From Anaerolineae bacterium (GTDB lineage Bacteria; Chloroflexota; Anaerolineae; Caldilineales; Caldilineaceae), in NCBI GenBank assembly GCA_030432295.1, contig JAUIHI010000005.1, forward strand, positions 62,001 to 126,000: a stretch of 64,000 bases of DNA, read 5' to 3'. The notes under the pieces are model-generated. The model had not been told where the DNA came from, did no database searches, and worked only from the letters and a program-made list of their open reading frames with translations. A program made the position numbers and the translations under genes. Shown in pieces: positions 51,196 through 62,683 of the stretch. How positions within the stretch are numbered: the stretch's first letter is position 1; every line of letters begins with the position of its first letter.

Positions 51196-53628
51196 ATGCC
51201 AAAATCCATCTCCCACGTGACCGTCATCGGCGCCGGCACAATGGGCGCGGCCATCGCTGGCCATCTCGCCAACGCGGGCATCGCCTCCCATCTGCTCGAT
51301 ATTATCCCGTCTGAATTGACCGCCGAAGAGTCGGCCAAAGGGCTGACGCTGGACAGCCCCGCGGTGCGCAACCGCATCGTCAGCCAGGGCTTCGAGCGGA
51401 TGGTCAAAAGCAAACCGGCCAATCTCTTCTCCGAGCAGCAGGCGGCGCTGATTTCTCTGGGCAATCTGGAGGACGATTTCGACGCCGCGGTGGGCCAGAG
51501 CGACTGGATTGTAGAGGTGATTGTCGAGCGTCCCGGCCCCAAACAGGCGCTGATGGAACGCATCGAAGCTGCCGCGCCCGCCCACGCCATCATCAGCACC
51601 AATACCTCCGGCATTCCCGTCCACATCATCAGCCAGGGACGCAGCCCGGCCTTCAAAAAGCGCTTTCTGGGAACCCACTTTTTCAACCCGCCCCGTTACC
51701 TGCACCTGCTGGAGATTATCCCCACTGCCGACACCGACCCGGCGATTGTGGCCCAGATGAAAGCCTTCGCCGAGAGCCGTCTGGGCAAGGGCGTCGTCGT
51801 CTGCAAAGACACGCCCAACTTTGTGGGCAACCGAATGTTCAGCTTCATCCAGAGCGATGTGATGGAGTATGCCATCGAAAACGGCTACACCGTCGAGGAA
51901 GTGGATGCCCTGACCGGGCCGCTGATTGGCCGCCCCAAGACCGCCACCTTCCGCCTGAACGATGTGGTGGGGATCGATGTGGCCGCGCTGGTGGGCGACA
52001 ATCTCTACGATCTGATCCCGGACGACGAGGACCGGGAAGTGTTGCGAGGACCGGGTGGTTCGGCAGTGATGAAACTGCTCATTGAAAACAAACTCCTGGG
52101 CAGCAAAACCGGCCAGGGTTTTTACAAAACAATTGTTGATGAAAAGAGGCGCAAGGAATTTTGGGGGCTGGATTTGCAGGCCGCGGCCGATGGCACAATC
52201 GACTACGTGGCCCCGGTCAAGCCCCGCTGGGCCAGTGTGGGCGATGCCAAAGACGAAGAACTGGCCGAGCGTCTGCGCCGTCTGACCGACGCCGATGACG
52301 AGGCGGGCGATCTGATCTGGCACACACTCAGCCGCACCCTCGCCTACGCCAGCAAGCGGGTGCCGGAGATCGCCGACAGCCCCGCCGACATCGACAACGC
52401 CATGAAATGGGGCTTCGGCTGGGAGATGGGGCCTTTTGAAACCTGGGACAGCCTGGGTGTGCAGGACGCGCTGGACCGGATGGAGGGCGAGGGCATCGCC
52501 GCGGCCGGCTGGGTCCAGGAAATGTTGGATTCCGGGCGGGAGACTTTTTACGTCTACGAAAGCGGCCAGCGCACGGTCTATGCCCCTGTGGAGAAGGCCA
52601 GTAAAGCCGTCGGCGATCCCCAGGCTGTCACTGTCGCCGACCTCCGCCGCAGCCGGGGTGTCCTGGCCGAGAACGACGCGGCCAGCCTGCTCGATATGGG
52701 CGATGGCGTGCTGCTGCTGGAATTTCACACCAAAATGAATGCGCTGGACACAGCCATCGGCGAGATTGCCAACGCGGCCATCGAACGGTTGCACGGCAGC
52801 GCGGCTGGTCTGGTCATCGGCAACCAGGGCGGCAACTTCAGCGCCGGGGCCAACATTTTTATGATCGGGATGCTGGCCCAGTCCGGCCAGTGGGAGCAGT
52901 TGGACGCGGCCATCCACGGCCTGCAACAGATGATTTTGCAGATGCGTCTGGCTCCCAAACCGGTGGTGGCCGCGCCCTATCAGTTGGCCCTGGGTGGCGG
53001 CGCGGAGATTTCGATGGGCGCGGACCGCATCGTCGCCCACGCTGAGACGTATATGGGACTGGTGGAGGTGGGTGTGGGCGTCATCCCCGGCGGCGGCGGC
53101 TGCAAGGAGATGGTGCGGCGCAATGTCAGCCCCCACATGCACGCGGCCAATGTGAATCCCAGCCCCTATTTGCAGCAGATTTTCGAGCAGATCGGCTTTG
53201 CCAAAGTCTCGACCAGCGCGGTGGAGGCGCAACAGATGGGCTTCTTTGCCGACACTGACCGGATTGTGATGAACTACGATCACTTGCTGGGCGAGGCCAA
53301 AGCCGAAGTCCTGCGCATGGGGGCGAATGGTTACACAGCGCCCAGCGTCAAAGGCAACGTCTACGCCGCGGGCCGAGATCAGCTTGCTAACCTGCGCGTC
53401 GGCATCTACTCTCTGAAAGAAGGCGGCTACATCAGCGAGCACGACGCCCTCATCGCCGAGCAGTTGGCGACTGTCCTCTGCGGCGGCGAACTGAGCCAGC
53501 CCGCCTGGATGGACGAGCAATACTTCCTGGATTTGGAGCGGGAAGCCTTCAAGACCCTCTGCGGCTATCAGAAAACCCAGGAACGCATTTGGGCGATGTT
53601 GCAGAGTGGTAAGCCACTGCGGAATTGA
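51196..53628 (+). CDS. fadN: 3-hydroxyacyl-CoA dehydrogenase / enoyl-CoA hydratase (FadN type)
   Basis: An 810-residue bifunctional beta-oxidation protein. The N-terminal NAD-binding ISHVTVIGAGTMGAAIAGHL and the dehydrogenase GTHFFNPPRYLHLLEIIPTA, KDTPNFVGNRMFSF and a second C-terminal dehydrogenase-like half (about 330-440) come first, then a crotonase domain from about 500: VLLLEFHTKMNALDTAIGEI and GLVIGNQGGNFSAGANIFMI. This order matches Bacillus FadN. Its partner thiolase is at 54156. The gene between them seems inserted. The start follows AGGAGAATCCT. Confidence 0.93.
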   Translation: MPKSISHVTVIGAGTMGAAIAGHLANAGIASHLLDIIPSELTAEESAKGLTLDSPAVRNRIVSQGFERMVKSKPANLFSEQQAALISLGNLEDDFDAAVGQSDWIVEVIVERPGPKQALMERIEAAAPAHAIISTNTSGIPVHIISQGRSPAFKKRFLGTHFFNPPRYLHLLEIIPTADTDPAIVAQMKAFAESRLGKGVVVCKDTPNFVGNRMFSFIQSDVMEYAIENGYTVEEVDALTGPLIGRPKTATFRLNDVVGIDVAALVGDNLYDLIPDDEDREVLRGPGGSAVMKLLIENKLLGSKTGQGFYKTIVDEKRRKEFWGLDLQAAADGTIDYVAPVKPRWASVGDAKDEELAERLRRLTDADDEAGDLIWHTLSRTLAYASKRVPEIADSPADIDNAMKWGFGWEMGPFETWDSLGVQDALDRMEGEGIAAAGWVQEMLDSGRETFYVYESGQRTVYAPVEKASKAVGDPQAVTVADLRRSRGVLAENDAASLLDMGDGVLLLEFHTKMNALDTAIGEIANAAIERLHGSAAGLVIGNQGGNFSAGANIFMIGMLAQSGQWEQLDAAIHGLQQMILQMRLAPKPVVAAPYQLALGGGAEISMGADRIVAHAETYMGLVEVGVGVIPGGGGCKEMVRRNVSPHMHAANVNPSPYLQQIFEQIGFAKVSTSAVEAQQMGFFADTDRIVMNYDHLLGEAKAEVLRMGANGYTAPSVKGNVYAAGRDQLANLRVGIYSLKEGGYISEHDALIAEQLATVLCGGELSQPAWMDEQYFLDLEREAFKTLCGYQKTQERIWAMLQSGKPLRN

Positions 53629-54110
53629 GCGAGGGGCGTGGGGCGAGTTGCGAAGGTAGGTGAAACGCGATGGATAAACCCAAACGTTTCGAGGAGTGGC
53701 AGGAAACTGTTCCGTTTCGCATCCGCAATGGGCCACTCTGGAAAACGCTCTTTTATCAAAAGTCACTGTTTCTGTACGATTTATGCTGGTTTGATTGTGA
53801 TCTGTTGATGAAAGATCGGCGTGGACAGGCAATTGCCGAGCAGATCATCCGTAGTTGTGGTTCAATCAGCGCCAATATCGAAGAGGGCTACGGACGCGGC
53901 TTTGGCCGGGATTATGCCCGTTTTTTGAAATACGCAGTCGGCTCTGCCCGCGAAACCCAAGGCTGGTATCTGCGTTCCCGCGTTTTGTTGGTTGCCGAAG
54001 TCGTAGAACACCGCCTGCATCTGTGCGACGAGATTATCGCTATGCTTGTCCCATCTATCAACACACAGCGAAGCTAGACACCAGCCATCGCAACTCGCAA
54101 TTCGCCCCTC
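53629..54110. mobile_element. Putative small mobile cassette with a four-helix-bundle gene
   Basis: The segment is bounded by inverted repeats of 25 nt: left 53629-53653 and right 54086-54110, matching at 21 of 25 positions (outer GCGAGGGGCG and inner GCGAGTTGCGA, differing only in a 4-nt stretch between). The left one begins right after the fadN stop codon. The cassette lies between fadN and the thiolase, which are normally adjacent. No target duplication could be identified. Confidence 0.6.
53670..54077 (+). CDS. Four helix bundle protein (23S rRNA intervening-sequence-protein family)
   Basis: A 135-residue helical protein. The central GQAIAEQIIRSCGSISANIE, then EGYGRGFGRDYARFLKYAVGSARETQGW, match the family found in intervening sequences of 23S rRNA genes and as free genes in many genomes. 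Its function is unknown. The start is only 19 nt after the left inverted repeat. It is positioned inside a beta-oxidation operon, where it has no obvious role, consistent with an insertion. Confidence 0.85.
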   Translation: MDKPKRFEEWQETVPFRIRNGPLWKTLFYQKSLFLYDLCWFDCDLLMKDRRGQAIAEQIIRSCGSISANIEEGYGRGFGRDYARFLKYAVGSARETQGWYLRSRVLLVAEVVEHRLHLCDEIIAMLVPSINTQRS

Positions 54111-54155
54111 GCCCTACGAGCGAGTATTCATCTGAACACGAAAGGATCACCTCCT

Positions 54156-55334
54156 ATGCCAAATGCCGTAATCGTTTCCGCTGCCCGCACTGCTGTGGGC
54201 AAAGCGCCACGGGGCACCCTGCGCACGGCCCGCCCGGAAGATATGGCCGCCGCGGTCATCAGCGCTGTCGTCGAACGCGCGCCAGGACTGGACCCCAAAG
54301 AGATCGAAGATGTGATTCTGGGCTGCGCGATGCCCGAAGCCGAGCAGGGAATGAATGTGGGACGTATCGCGGCCCTGCGTGCGGGTCTGCCCGTGGATGT
54401 CCCCGCGCAGACGGTCAACCGCTTCTGCTCCAGCGGGTTGCAATCCATCGCCCTGGCTGCGCAACAAATTATGGCAGGAATGGGCGAAGTCGTCCTCGCC
54501 GGCGGCGTGGAAACGATGTCCCGGGTGCCGATGAGCAGCAACAAATTTATGGCGAACCCGACCCTGGCCCAGGAACACCCCGGCGTCTATTTGGGGATGG
54601 GACTGACCGCGGAGAATGTGGCCCGCCAGTACGAAATCAGCCGAGAGGAGCAGGACGCCTTTGCTCTGCGCAGCCACCAGCGGGCGGCCGTGGCCCAGGA
54701 CGGGGGCTACTTCGGCGACCAGATCGTGCCCCTGAATGTGAGCGTCACTACCGGGGAAGGCAGTGACAGCCGTACGGTCGAGACCGTCTTTGCCGCGGAC
54801 GAGGGCATCCGCCGGGACAGCACAATCGAAGCGTTGGGCAAATTGCGCCCGGTCTTCCACGTGAAGGGCAGTGTGACCGCAGGCAACAGCAGCCAGACCA
54901 GCGACGGCGCGGCCGCGCTTCTGCTGATGAGCGAGGAGAAGGCGAAGGCGCTGGGGCTGAAACCGCTTGCCCGTTTTGTCAGCTTTGGGGTGGGGGGCGT
55001 GCCGCCGGAGGTGATGGGTATCGGCCCGGTGGCGGCTGTGCCCAAAGCCTTGCGTCTGGCAAAAATGAATTTGTCCGACATCGACCTCATCGAACTTAAC
55101 GAAGCCTTTGCTGCCCAGAGCCTGGCCGTCATCCGGGAATTGGGAATGGACGAGGCGCGGGTGAATGTTAACGGCGGTGCGATTGCCCTGGGCCATCCCC
55201 TGGGCTGCACGGGAGCTAAGCTGACTGTGCAGATGCTCTACGAACTGATCCGCCGGGACAAGCAGTTCGGGCTGGTCACAATGTGCATCGGCGGCGGCAT
55301 GGGCGCTGCGGGGATTGTGGAACGGCTGAACTGA
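54156..55334 (+). CDS. fadA: Acetyl-CoA acyltransferase (thiolase)
   Basis: A 392-residue thiolase that cleaves 3-ketoacyl-CoA. The acyl-accepting Cys is at about 91 in [20 protein letters not shown], the His is in [20 protein letters not shown], and the second Cys in [18 protein letters not shown]. Together with FadN it completes the last three steps of beta-oxidation. The start follows GAAAGGATCACCTCCT. It ends before a strong terminator. Confidence 0.95.
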   Translation: MPNAVIVSAARTAVGKAPRGTLRTARPEDMAAAVISAVVERAPGLDPKEIEDVILGCAMPEAEQGMNVGRIAALRAGLPVDVPAQTVNRFCSSGLQSIALAAQQIMAGMGEVVLAGGVETMSRVPMSSNKFMANPTLAQEHPGVYLGMGLTAENVARQYEISREEQDAFALRSHQRAAVAQDGGYFGDQIVPLNVSVTTGEGSDSRTVETVFAADEGIRRDSTIEALGKLRPVFHVKGSVTAGNSSQTSDGAAALLLMSEEKAKALGLKPLARFVSFGVGGVPPEVMGIGPVAAVPKALRLAKMNLSDIDLIELNEAFAAQSLAVIRELGMDEARVNVNGGAIALGHPLGCTGAKLTVQMLYELIRRDKQFGLVTMCIGGGMGAAGIVERLN

Positions 55335-55347
55335 GTGCACAAGCGGA

Positions 55348-55406
55348 AGTAGTGAAAAGAAAAAGGTGAGAGCGATATTCGCTCTCACCTTTTTCTTTTC
55401 ACTACT
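55348..55406. terminator. Bidirectional terminator between fadA and the SH3b/GH protein
   Basis: A perfect 27-bp stem (55348-55374 with 55380-55406) and a 5-nt loop. A GC-rich GGTGAGAGCG core is followed by CTTTTTCTTTT on the right, and an equivalent A-rich left side suits the minus-strand gene. Confidence 0.93.
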
Positions 55407-55449
55407 GCACTTCGTCTGGCAGCAAGCCTTGCGCGCCTGCCTATCCCAA

Positions 55450-57081
<1,632 letters not shown>

Positions 57082-57124
57082 CAACGGTTCCTTTGGCTGT
57101 GGAGCCTCTGTTTTGCGTATGGGT

Positions 57125-57146
57125 GGGAAGCCGGGGGAGGCTTCCC
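57125..57146. terminator. Hairpin between the two SH3b/GH genes
   Basis: GGGAAGCC (57125-57132) and GGCTTCCC (57139-57146) with a 6-nt loop of G/A. It follows the stop of the upstream minus-strand gene at 57186 and may attenuate readthrough into the second gene. Confidence 0.55.
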
Positions 57147-57185
57147 TATTGTACGAGGGAACGGGCAAAAGGCGAAATTTGTTCC

Positions 57186-59096
57186 CTACTTCCCCATCGA
57201 GCGCAGTGCCTCATAGACCGGCAGCGGACTCCAATCGTTGCGCACGATTCCCCACTGGGCCTTCTCTGTGCCGTTGGCCACCACCCGGAAGTTGAGATTC
57301 CACAGGAAAGCCGGACCAACCCAGCCCCAGGCCCGCATCATCTGATAGGCTTCGACTGTCCAGGCGGCCTGCTCTTCATAGCTGTTGTCGTTGGCATAGG
57401 CATAGGCCGGGTGGAAGGCGCCGCCCGCTGCCCAGCCGAACTCTGTGGGCCAGATGGGCAGGTGGGCTGCGCCGTAGACGACGGCAATGTTGCGGTAGCC
57501 TTCCATTGTGCTGCGGAAGCTCCAGGAGTGGTGGGGATTGTCGCAGGCCCCGTTGAATGTGTTGCCGCTCTGTTGGATGGCCGCGCAGCCGTCCTGCCAG
57601 ACAACGCTGGCGGGCACATTGTAGCCGCTGGGGTGTGCGCCGATGCCATCCGCATAGCGGGCGACACCATTTTTGAACATCTCTTCCAGATAGCGGAAGT
57701 CGTCCATAGCGAAGTTGCCGTTGTCACCCGCGGGGGTCAACGCGCCGCTGATGACGTACATAGATGGGCAGGCGGCTTTGATGCTGGCATAGGACGGGGC
57801 CAGCAGGCGCACGTATTCCGCCGGGCTGAGGGGTTTGTTGCCCCATTCGTAGTGAAGATTCTGCTCGTTCCAGACTTCGATAGCCTTCAGCGAAGAGCCA
57901 CAATACTCCCCGGCCAGCCGGCCCAGGAAGTTGGCAAGGGTCTGGGGATCAGCTGGGGGGCCCCCCACACTGGCATCAAAGCCCGGCTCCCGCGCCCAGT
58001 CCGGCGCGTTGACCACACTGAAAAGCAGGTTGATCCCCCGCAGATTGGCCGCGCCGACAATCGGCCCGATGTCGCCAAAGCCGTACTGGCCGGGGTTGGA
58101 CTCGAAGATGCGCCACTCGATCTGCTGCTTCATCCACGAAAAACCCATCTCCCGGGTCTTGTCCATAGCCAGCCCTTCCTGGCCTGTGTGGATGACGTGG
58201 GCCTGGACGCCGTAGCCAAAACCGATGCCGGGCAGGGCTGCGGCCTGCACGACCGGTAGCGCGGCGGGCGCAGCAGCCGCTGCCGCGGACGGCGCACTGG
58301 CGACTTCCGCTGGCGCGGGTTGGGGTCGGGGCGGAATCTCGTCCTCGCTCAGTTGGGGAATCCCGTCCAACGATCCGTGGAGGGTAGTCAGACCGGCGAA
58401 AATCCAGAGTTTTTCCTCCTGACCTTCCAACGCCACCTGATACCACTGGCGCTCCGGACCGAGGCCCACAATCTGGGCCTGGGTTCCTGCATTGACACCT
58501 GTGGCGATGGGGTACTCGGTTCCCGGCCCACCCCGCACATTCATCCGGGCGGGTGTGGTCACAGCCACCGGCCCAGCAGAGGTGTCGATGACAATTTCGG
58601 GTTCTTCAACAACCGCCGGTTCTTCAGCAACCACCGGTTCTGCCGAAACCGTCGGTGTGATCGTTACTGTGGAAGAAAGCGCTACCGTCGAGGAAAGGGC
58701 AACTGTCGTCGAAATTGGTGTCGTGTCGCTTACCGTCTGGGACGGGGCAATCTCTCGCTCTCCGTCCACTTCTTGCGCGGTTGAGGTCTGAACCGACAGC
58801 AGCCATTTGGCCAGCCAGACTGGCCCATCGAAGCCTTCGATCTGGACCCGTGCCCAGGTTCCGTCCGCGTTCTCGCCGACGATCGTTACTTCGGTCCCGG
58901 CAGGGACATTGCCCAGCACCCGATAGGTGGTGGCCGGTCCCGATCGCACATTCATGCGCAGGGGGACGGTCACGGCGGTGGCTGTGCCTGTGGATTCCTG
59001 GCTGGCTGGCGCGGCCAACACAAAAGTGGGCAGCCCAATCAATAGAAACAGAAGCAGACAGGACAGAACAATTGGCGGGGTTAATCGACGACGCAT
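57186..59096 (-). CDS. Secreted double-SH3b glycoside hydrolase-like protein, copy A
   Basis: A 636-residue secreted protein. A signal peptide (about 1-28, ending FVLAAPA) is followed by two SH3b domains ([17 protein letters not shown] at about 47 and [18 protein letters not shown] at about 170), a Ser/Thr/Val linker between them, an Ala-rich linker, and a TIM-barrel hydrolase from about 330 with the acid/base-type Glu in [15 protein letters not shown] and the nucleophile-type Glu in [11 protein letters not shown]. It is a paralog of copy B but with one more SH3b domain and no lipobox Cys. The ATG at 59096 is chosen as the signal-peptide start. Confidence 0.8.
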   Translation of the reverse strand: MRRRLTPPIVLSCLLLFLLIGLPTFVLAAPASQESTGTATAVTVPLRMNVRSGPATTYRVLGNVPAGTEVTIVGENADGTWARVQIEGFDGPVWLAKWLLSVQTSTAQEVDGEREIAPSQTVSDTTPISTTVALSSTVALSSTVTITPTVSAEPVVAEEPAVVEEPEIVIDTSAGPVAVTTPARMNVRGGPGTEYPIATGVNAGTQAQIVGLGPERQWYQVALEGQEEKLWIFAGLTTLHGSLDGIPQLSEDEIPPRPQPAPAEVASAPSAAAAAAPAALPVVQAAALPGIGFGYGVQAHVIHTGQEGLAMDKTREMGFSWMKQQIEWRIFESNPGQYGFGDIGPIVGAANLRGINLLFSVVNAPDWAREPGFDASVGGPPADPQTLANFLGRLAGEYCGSSLKAIEVWNEQNLHYEWGNKPLSPAEYVRLLAPSYASIKAACPSMYVISGALTPAGDNGNFAMDDFRYLEEMFKNGVARYADGIGAHPSGYNVPASVVWQDGCAAIQQSGNTFNGACDNPHHSWSFRSTMEGYRNIAVVYGAAHLPIWPTEFGWAAGGAFHPAYAYANDNSYEEQAAWTVEAYQMMRAWGWVGPAFLWNLNFRVVANGTEKAQWGIVRNDWSPLPVYEALRSMGK

Positions 59097-59237
59097 GGAG
59101 AACTCCTGCACGAAAAGAAAAAGGAAGTAGGATGCAAATACCGGTCTATTGTACTGAGAGGTCGTGGAAACCTGAAATCTGGCAGGGACAGTAGTTCGTT
59201 GTCTGCTCCAATTGGGATAGAAAATTGGAATAAAAAT

Positions 59238-59267
59238 AGGGGCAGCCAATCGCTGTCGGCTGCCCCT
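59238..59267 (-). terminator. Terminator of the aap transporter operon
   Basis: AGGGGCAGCC (59238-59247) and its exact inverse (59258-59267) with a 10-nt loop; on the minus strand ATTTTTATT follows. It lies 36 nt beyond the stop codon of the ATPase gene. Confidence 0.85.
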
Positions 59268-59302
59268 GCATTTCGTTGTGCCTCTGTGTCTTGGCGGTGA
59301 AT

Positions 59303-60052
59303 TTACAGAATTTGGCTCAGGAAGAGCTTTGTGCGTTCGTGCTGTGCATTCTCGAAGAAATGTTCAGGCGTGCCCACCTCCACCACAGAACCGGCCTCCA
59401 TAAAGACCACCCGGTCGGCCACCTCTTTGGCAAAGCCCATCTCGTGGGTCACTACAATCATTGTCATGCCGGATAGTGCCAACTCTTTCATCACATCCAA
59501 CACCTCTTTGATCATCTCCGGGTCCAGGGCCGAAGTTGGCTCGTCGAAGAGCATAATCTTCGGTTTCATTGCCAAAGAACGGGCAATCGCCACCCGCTGC
59601 TGTTGACCACCGGAGAGCTGGCCCGGATATTTCAGGGCCTGTTCTGGGATGCCCACCCGGTTGAGCAGACTCATCGCATTCTCTTCGGCCTCGGTCTTCT
59701 TTTCCTTGCGCACGTGGATAGGGGCAAGGGTGATATTCTCCAGCACCGTCAGGTGTGGGAAGAGGTTGAATTGCTGGAAAACCATCCCGGTTTCCGAGCG
59801 AATCTGCTCGATGTTGCGCACGTCGTGGGTTAGGGGGATGCCGTCCACGATAATATCTCCGCTCTGGTGCTCTTCCAGCCGGTTGATGCAGCGGATGAAT
59901 GTGGATTTCCCCGAACCGGAGGGGCCAATGACGACCACCACCTCCTGCGGTTTCACGTTCAGATTCACATCTCGCAGCGCGTGGTATTCCCCGTACCATT
60001 TGTTCACATCTTTGCAGGCAATAATGTGTTGGCTTGTGGACTGTTCGGACAT
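59303..60052 (-). CDS. aapP: Polar amino-acid ABC transporter, ATP-binding protein
   Basis: A 249-residue ABC ATPase of the GlnQ/AapP type. Walker [11 protein letters not shown]-loop [13 protein letters not shown], signature [20 protein letters not shown], Walker [16 protein letters not shown], and the H-loop [11 protein letters not shown] are intact. It drives uptake with the two permeases upstream. Gene order on the minus strand is J, Q, M, P. Confidence 0.95.
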   Translation of the reverse strand: MSEQSTSQHIIACKDVNKWYGEYHALRDVNLNVKPQEVVVVIGPSGSGKSTFIRCINRLEEHQSGDIIVDGIPLTHDVRNIEQIRSETGMVFQQFNLFPHLTVLENITLAPIHVRKEKKTEAEENAMSLLNRVGIPEQALKYPGQLSGGQQQRVAIARSLAMKPKIMLFDEPTSALDPEMIKEVLDVMKELALSGMTMIVVTHEMGFAKEVADRVVFMEAGSVVEVGTPEHFFENAQHERTKLFLSQIL

Positions 60053-60098
60053 AGAAAACTCCTGTAGAATGCCGCGGTGCGGCCAGCGTTATAGTGAA

Positions 60099-61316
60099 TT
60101 AGCGAGTGCCGACAGCCAGGCTCGCCTCAATGCGGCGGCTGGTATAGGACATCATATAACTGAATATCCAGTAGAGCAGACCGATAAAGGCATAGACTTC
60201 CTGGTGGGTTCCCAGCCAGTTGGGGTTGCCCAAAATCGTGCGGGCAATGCCCAGCAGGTCGAAGAGACCGACCAGCGCCACCAGAGATGTATCCTTGAAA
60301 AGGCCGATAAACTGGCCGACCAATACAGGAATCACCGCGCGCAGGGCCTGGGGCAGAATAATAAAGTACATCGACTGGAATGTGCTCAGCCCCATTGCAT
60401 CCGCGGCTTCGTACTGACCCTTCGGGATTGATTGCAGACCGCCACGCACATTCTCTGCTGTGTAGGCTGCCGAGAAGAGGGTGACCGCGGCCAGGGCACG
60501 CAGTGCCCGGTCGATTGTCGGGAAGCCATCGGGCAGAAAGAGCTGCAACATCACCTGGGCCATAAAGAGCAGACTGATCAGCGGCACGCCCCGAATAAAT
60601 TCGATATACAACACCGAAACCATTCGAATGGCGGGCAATTTGGACTGGCGGCCCAGGGCCAGCAGAACGCCCAATGGGAAGGAGATGGCGATGCCAAAGA
60701 CGGCCAGAAGCAGGGAGAGGAGAAGACCACCCCAAAGATTTGTGGGTACGCCTGCCCACAGGCCGGTTTCGCCCGATCCGCCGCGCAGAATAACCAGCAT
60801 CACAACCGCGTAGATCAGCAGCGCCCAGACGCCCAGATTGCTGCGCTTTTCGGGTACGAAGCGCCCAATCCCATAGCCGACCAGCCCTGCTGCCTCGATA
60901 ATCAACAGATTGAGGCGAATTCCACCGTCAAAGAAGGGGACGAGCATCAGCAGAAGAGGAATAGCGAAGAGGGTAATCAGCTCGCCCCGGATCGTTTTTG
61001 TATTGGCGGCCCAGGCAAAGCCGATCACAAAAGCCAACAGGAAGAGCACCACCCAGAGCCGTATGGCTTGCTCTGGCGGGTATTGTCCCCGCATAATCAG
61101 ATTGATATTGGCCGGGATCACTTCCCAGCGGGCCGTGTTAAACGTCCAGTTGAACAGCGGTCGCAGCAGGGCCAGGATCAGGCCCAAAGCCACAACGGTC
61201 AAGGCTGAGTTGAACCAGCCGTCAAAGAGATTCTTGCGCAGCCAGCCCAGAACTGTAGAGCGCTCGCTGGGCGGTGGCAGAGCATTGCGCATAGATGATT
61301 GTACAGCAGGTGCCAT
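60099..61316 (-). CDS. aapM: Polar amino-acid ABC transporter, permease (AapM type)
   Basis: A 405-residue permease with about eight hydrophobic helices, longer than simple His/Glu permeases (about 220) and typical of the AapM type. The EAA-like loop ENVRGGLQSIPKGQYEAADA, with QAMGLS following, lies near the C-terminal third and docks with the ATPase. FIRGVPLISLLFMAQVMLQL marks the His/Glu/Gln permease family. It starts about 30 nt downstream of aapQ and is followed by aapP. Confidence 0.92.
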   Translation of the reverse strand: MAPAVQSSMRNALPPPSERSTVLGWLRKNLFDGWFNSALTVVALGLILALLRPLFNWTFNTARWEVIPANINLIMRGQYPPEQAIRLWVVLFLLAFVIGFAWAANTKTIRGELITLFAIPLLLMLVPFFDGGIRLNLLIIEAAGLVGYGIGRFVPEKRSNLGVWALLIYAVVMLVILRGGSGETGLWAGVPTNLWGGLLLSLLLAVFGIAISFPLGVLLALGRQSKLPAIRMVSVLYIEFIRGVPLISLLFMAQVMLQLFLPDGFPTIDRALRALAAVTLFSAAYTAENVRGGLQSIPKGQYEAADAMGLSTFQSMYFIILPQALRAVIPVLVGQFIGLFKDTSLVALVGLFDLLGIARTILGNPNWLGTHQEVYAFIGLLYWIFSYMMSYTSRRIEASLAVGTR

Positions 61317-61347
61317 TGTCTTTCTCCCCTCAATCAGCTTGTGAGAA

Positions 61348-62529
61348 CTAGCGCTCGACCAATTTGATCCGCTGATTGTAGATATTCATAAAGAAGGATG
61401 TGGTCAGGCTGAAAAAGAGATAGACCCCCATAATCAGCGAGAATACCTCAATCGCTCGGCCTGTCTGGTTGAGGGTTGTGCTGCCTACGGCGAAGAGATC
61501 AGGATATCCGACGGCAATCGCCAGGGACGAATTTTTGGTCAGATTCAGGTATTGGCTGGTGAGAGGAGGAATGATCACCCGCAGGGCCTGGGGAAAAATA
61601 ATCAGCCGCAAAGTCTGAAAGGGGGTGAGTCCCAGGGCTGTGGCCGCTTCCCGCTGGCCTTTGGAAACCGACTGGATACCGGCACGCACAGTTTCGGCAA
61701 TAAACGCCGCTGTGTAGATGATCAACCCGCTGACCAGTGCCATAAACTGTTGGCTGAAGACCCGCCCACCCTGGGTGTTGAAGCCGACAAGTTCTGGAGT
61801 TGTCAAGGTAAGTGGCTGGGGCAAGGCAAACCAGCCAACAATGGCCACTCCCACAAAAGTCACCAGAAACCAGAGAGTGAGGAGAGGCATACGGCCTGTG
61901 CGTTTGCCTTGCTCTTTCAGCAGGCGAGCTACCACATAGGCCAGAATCAGTCCCACAATCAGGACAATGCGATAGGTGGGCCAGGATTCCGTCGGTACAC
62001 CCCAAGGGATCGCCATCCCCCGGTTGCTCAGAAAAGTGGGTCCGGGGAAGATAATTGCTTCCTGCACACGGGGAAGTTTGAAAAAGACCGCCTGCGCCCA
62101 GAAGATGAGCAGTAGCAGCAGAGGAATATTACGGAAAATGTCGATATAGACAGCCGCGATTCGATTTACCAGAAAATTGGTGGAAAGCCGCATCACACCG
62201 ATGAGGACTCCCAACAAAGTGGCAAAGAAAATCCCCAGAACCGCAACTTGGAAGGTATTGAGCAGGCCCACAACCAGTGCTTGTAGATAGGTCGAGGCCC
62301 GGCTGTATTCGATCAGACCCTCGCCGATGTCAAAACCGGCGGTAGAACGCAGAAAGCCGTAGTCAATGGCAACGCCCAACTGCTCGCGCAGCGCGCTGAT
62401 CATATTGTTGTAGAAGTAGCCGAGCAGACCCACCACTAGGCCGACGACCACAATTTGGCTGATCACGCCTAAAACACGTTCGTCTCGGTAGAAGGGGGGA
62501 GTGGCCTGACTGGCCGCGATTTTTTGCAT
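61348..62529 (-). CDS. aapQ: Polar amino-acid ABC transporter, permease (AapQ type)
   Basis: A 393-residue permease with about eight helices. RNIPLLLLLIFWAQAVFFKL and the EAA loop ETVRAGIQSVSKGQREAATA, with LGLTPFQTLRLIIFPQALR following, are characteristic. The ATG at 62529 is preceded by GGAGG 6 nt upstream. An upstream in-frame ATG at 62547 would hide that site. It is separated from aapJ by two hairpins, which could lower expression of the permeases relative to the binding protein. Confidence 0.92.
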   Translation of the reverse strand: MQKIAASQATPPFYRDERVLGVISQIVVVGLVVGLLGYFYNNMISALREQLGVAIDYGFLRSTAGFDIGEGLIEYSRASTYLQALVVGLLNTFQVAVLGIFFATLLGVLIGVMRLSTNFLVNRIAAVYIDIFRNIPLLLLLIFWAQAVFFKLPRVQEAIIFPGPTFLSNRGMAIPWGVPTESWPTYRIVLIVGLILAYVVARLLKEQGKRTGRMPLLTLWFLVTFVGVAIVGWFALPQPLTLTTPELVGFNTQGGRVFSQQFMALVSGLIIYTAAFIAETVRAGIQSVSKGQREAATALGLTPFQTLRLIIFPQALRVIIPPLTSQYLNLTKNSSLAIAVGYPDLFAVGSTTLNQTGRAIEVFSLIMGVYLFFSLTTSFFMNIYNQRIKLVER

Positions 62530-62605
62530 CGTGCCTCCGTCTTGCACCTAAGCTTTAGTCAATGGGGATGCACAGGGGGTTGTGCAGCCAGAGAGGGAGA
62601 AGAGC

Positions 62606-62680
62606 GACCTTCCCGGAAACTCAGCAGCTACCGGGAAGGTCATGTATAAAGCGAGCTTCTGTACAGAAGCTCGCTTTATA
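62606..62680 (-). terminator. Two hairpins between aapJ and aapQ
   Basis: GACCTTCCCGG (62606-62616) pairs with CCGGGAAGGTC (62631-62641). Next to it 62645-62680 is a perfect 36-nt palindrome of AT-rich ends and an AGCGAGCTTCTGTACAGAAG-type centre. They lie right after the aapJ stop on the minus strand and may act as an attenuator or mRNA stabiliser. Confidence 0.75.
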
Positions 62681-62683
62681 GTC

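Noticed and set aside
50881-53832. 983-codon minus-strand frame opposite fadN
   Set aside because: Typical antisense artefact in GC-rich coding DNA: opposite a clear FadN gene, no domain recognisable, no ribosome binding site.
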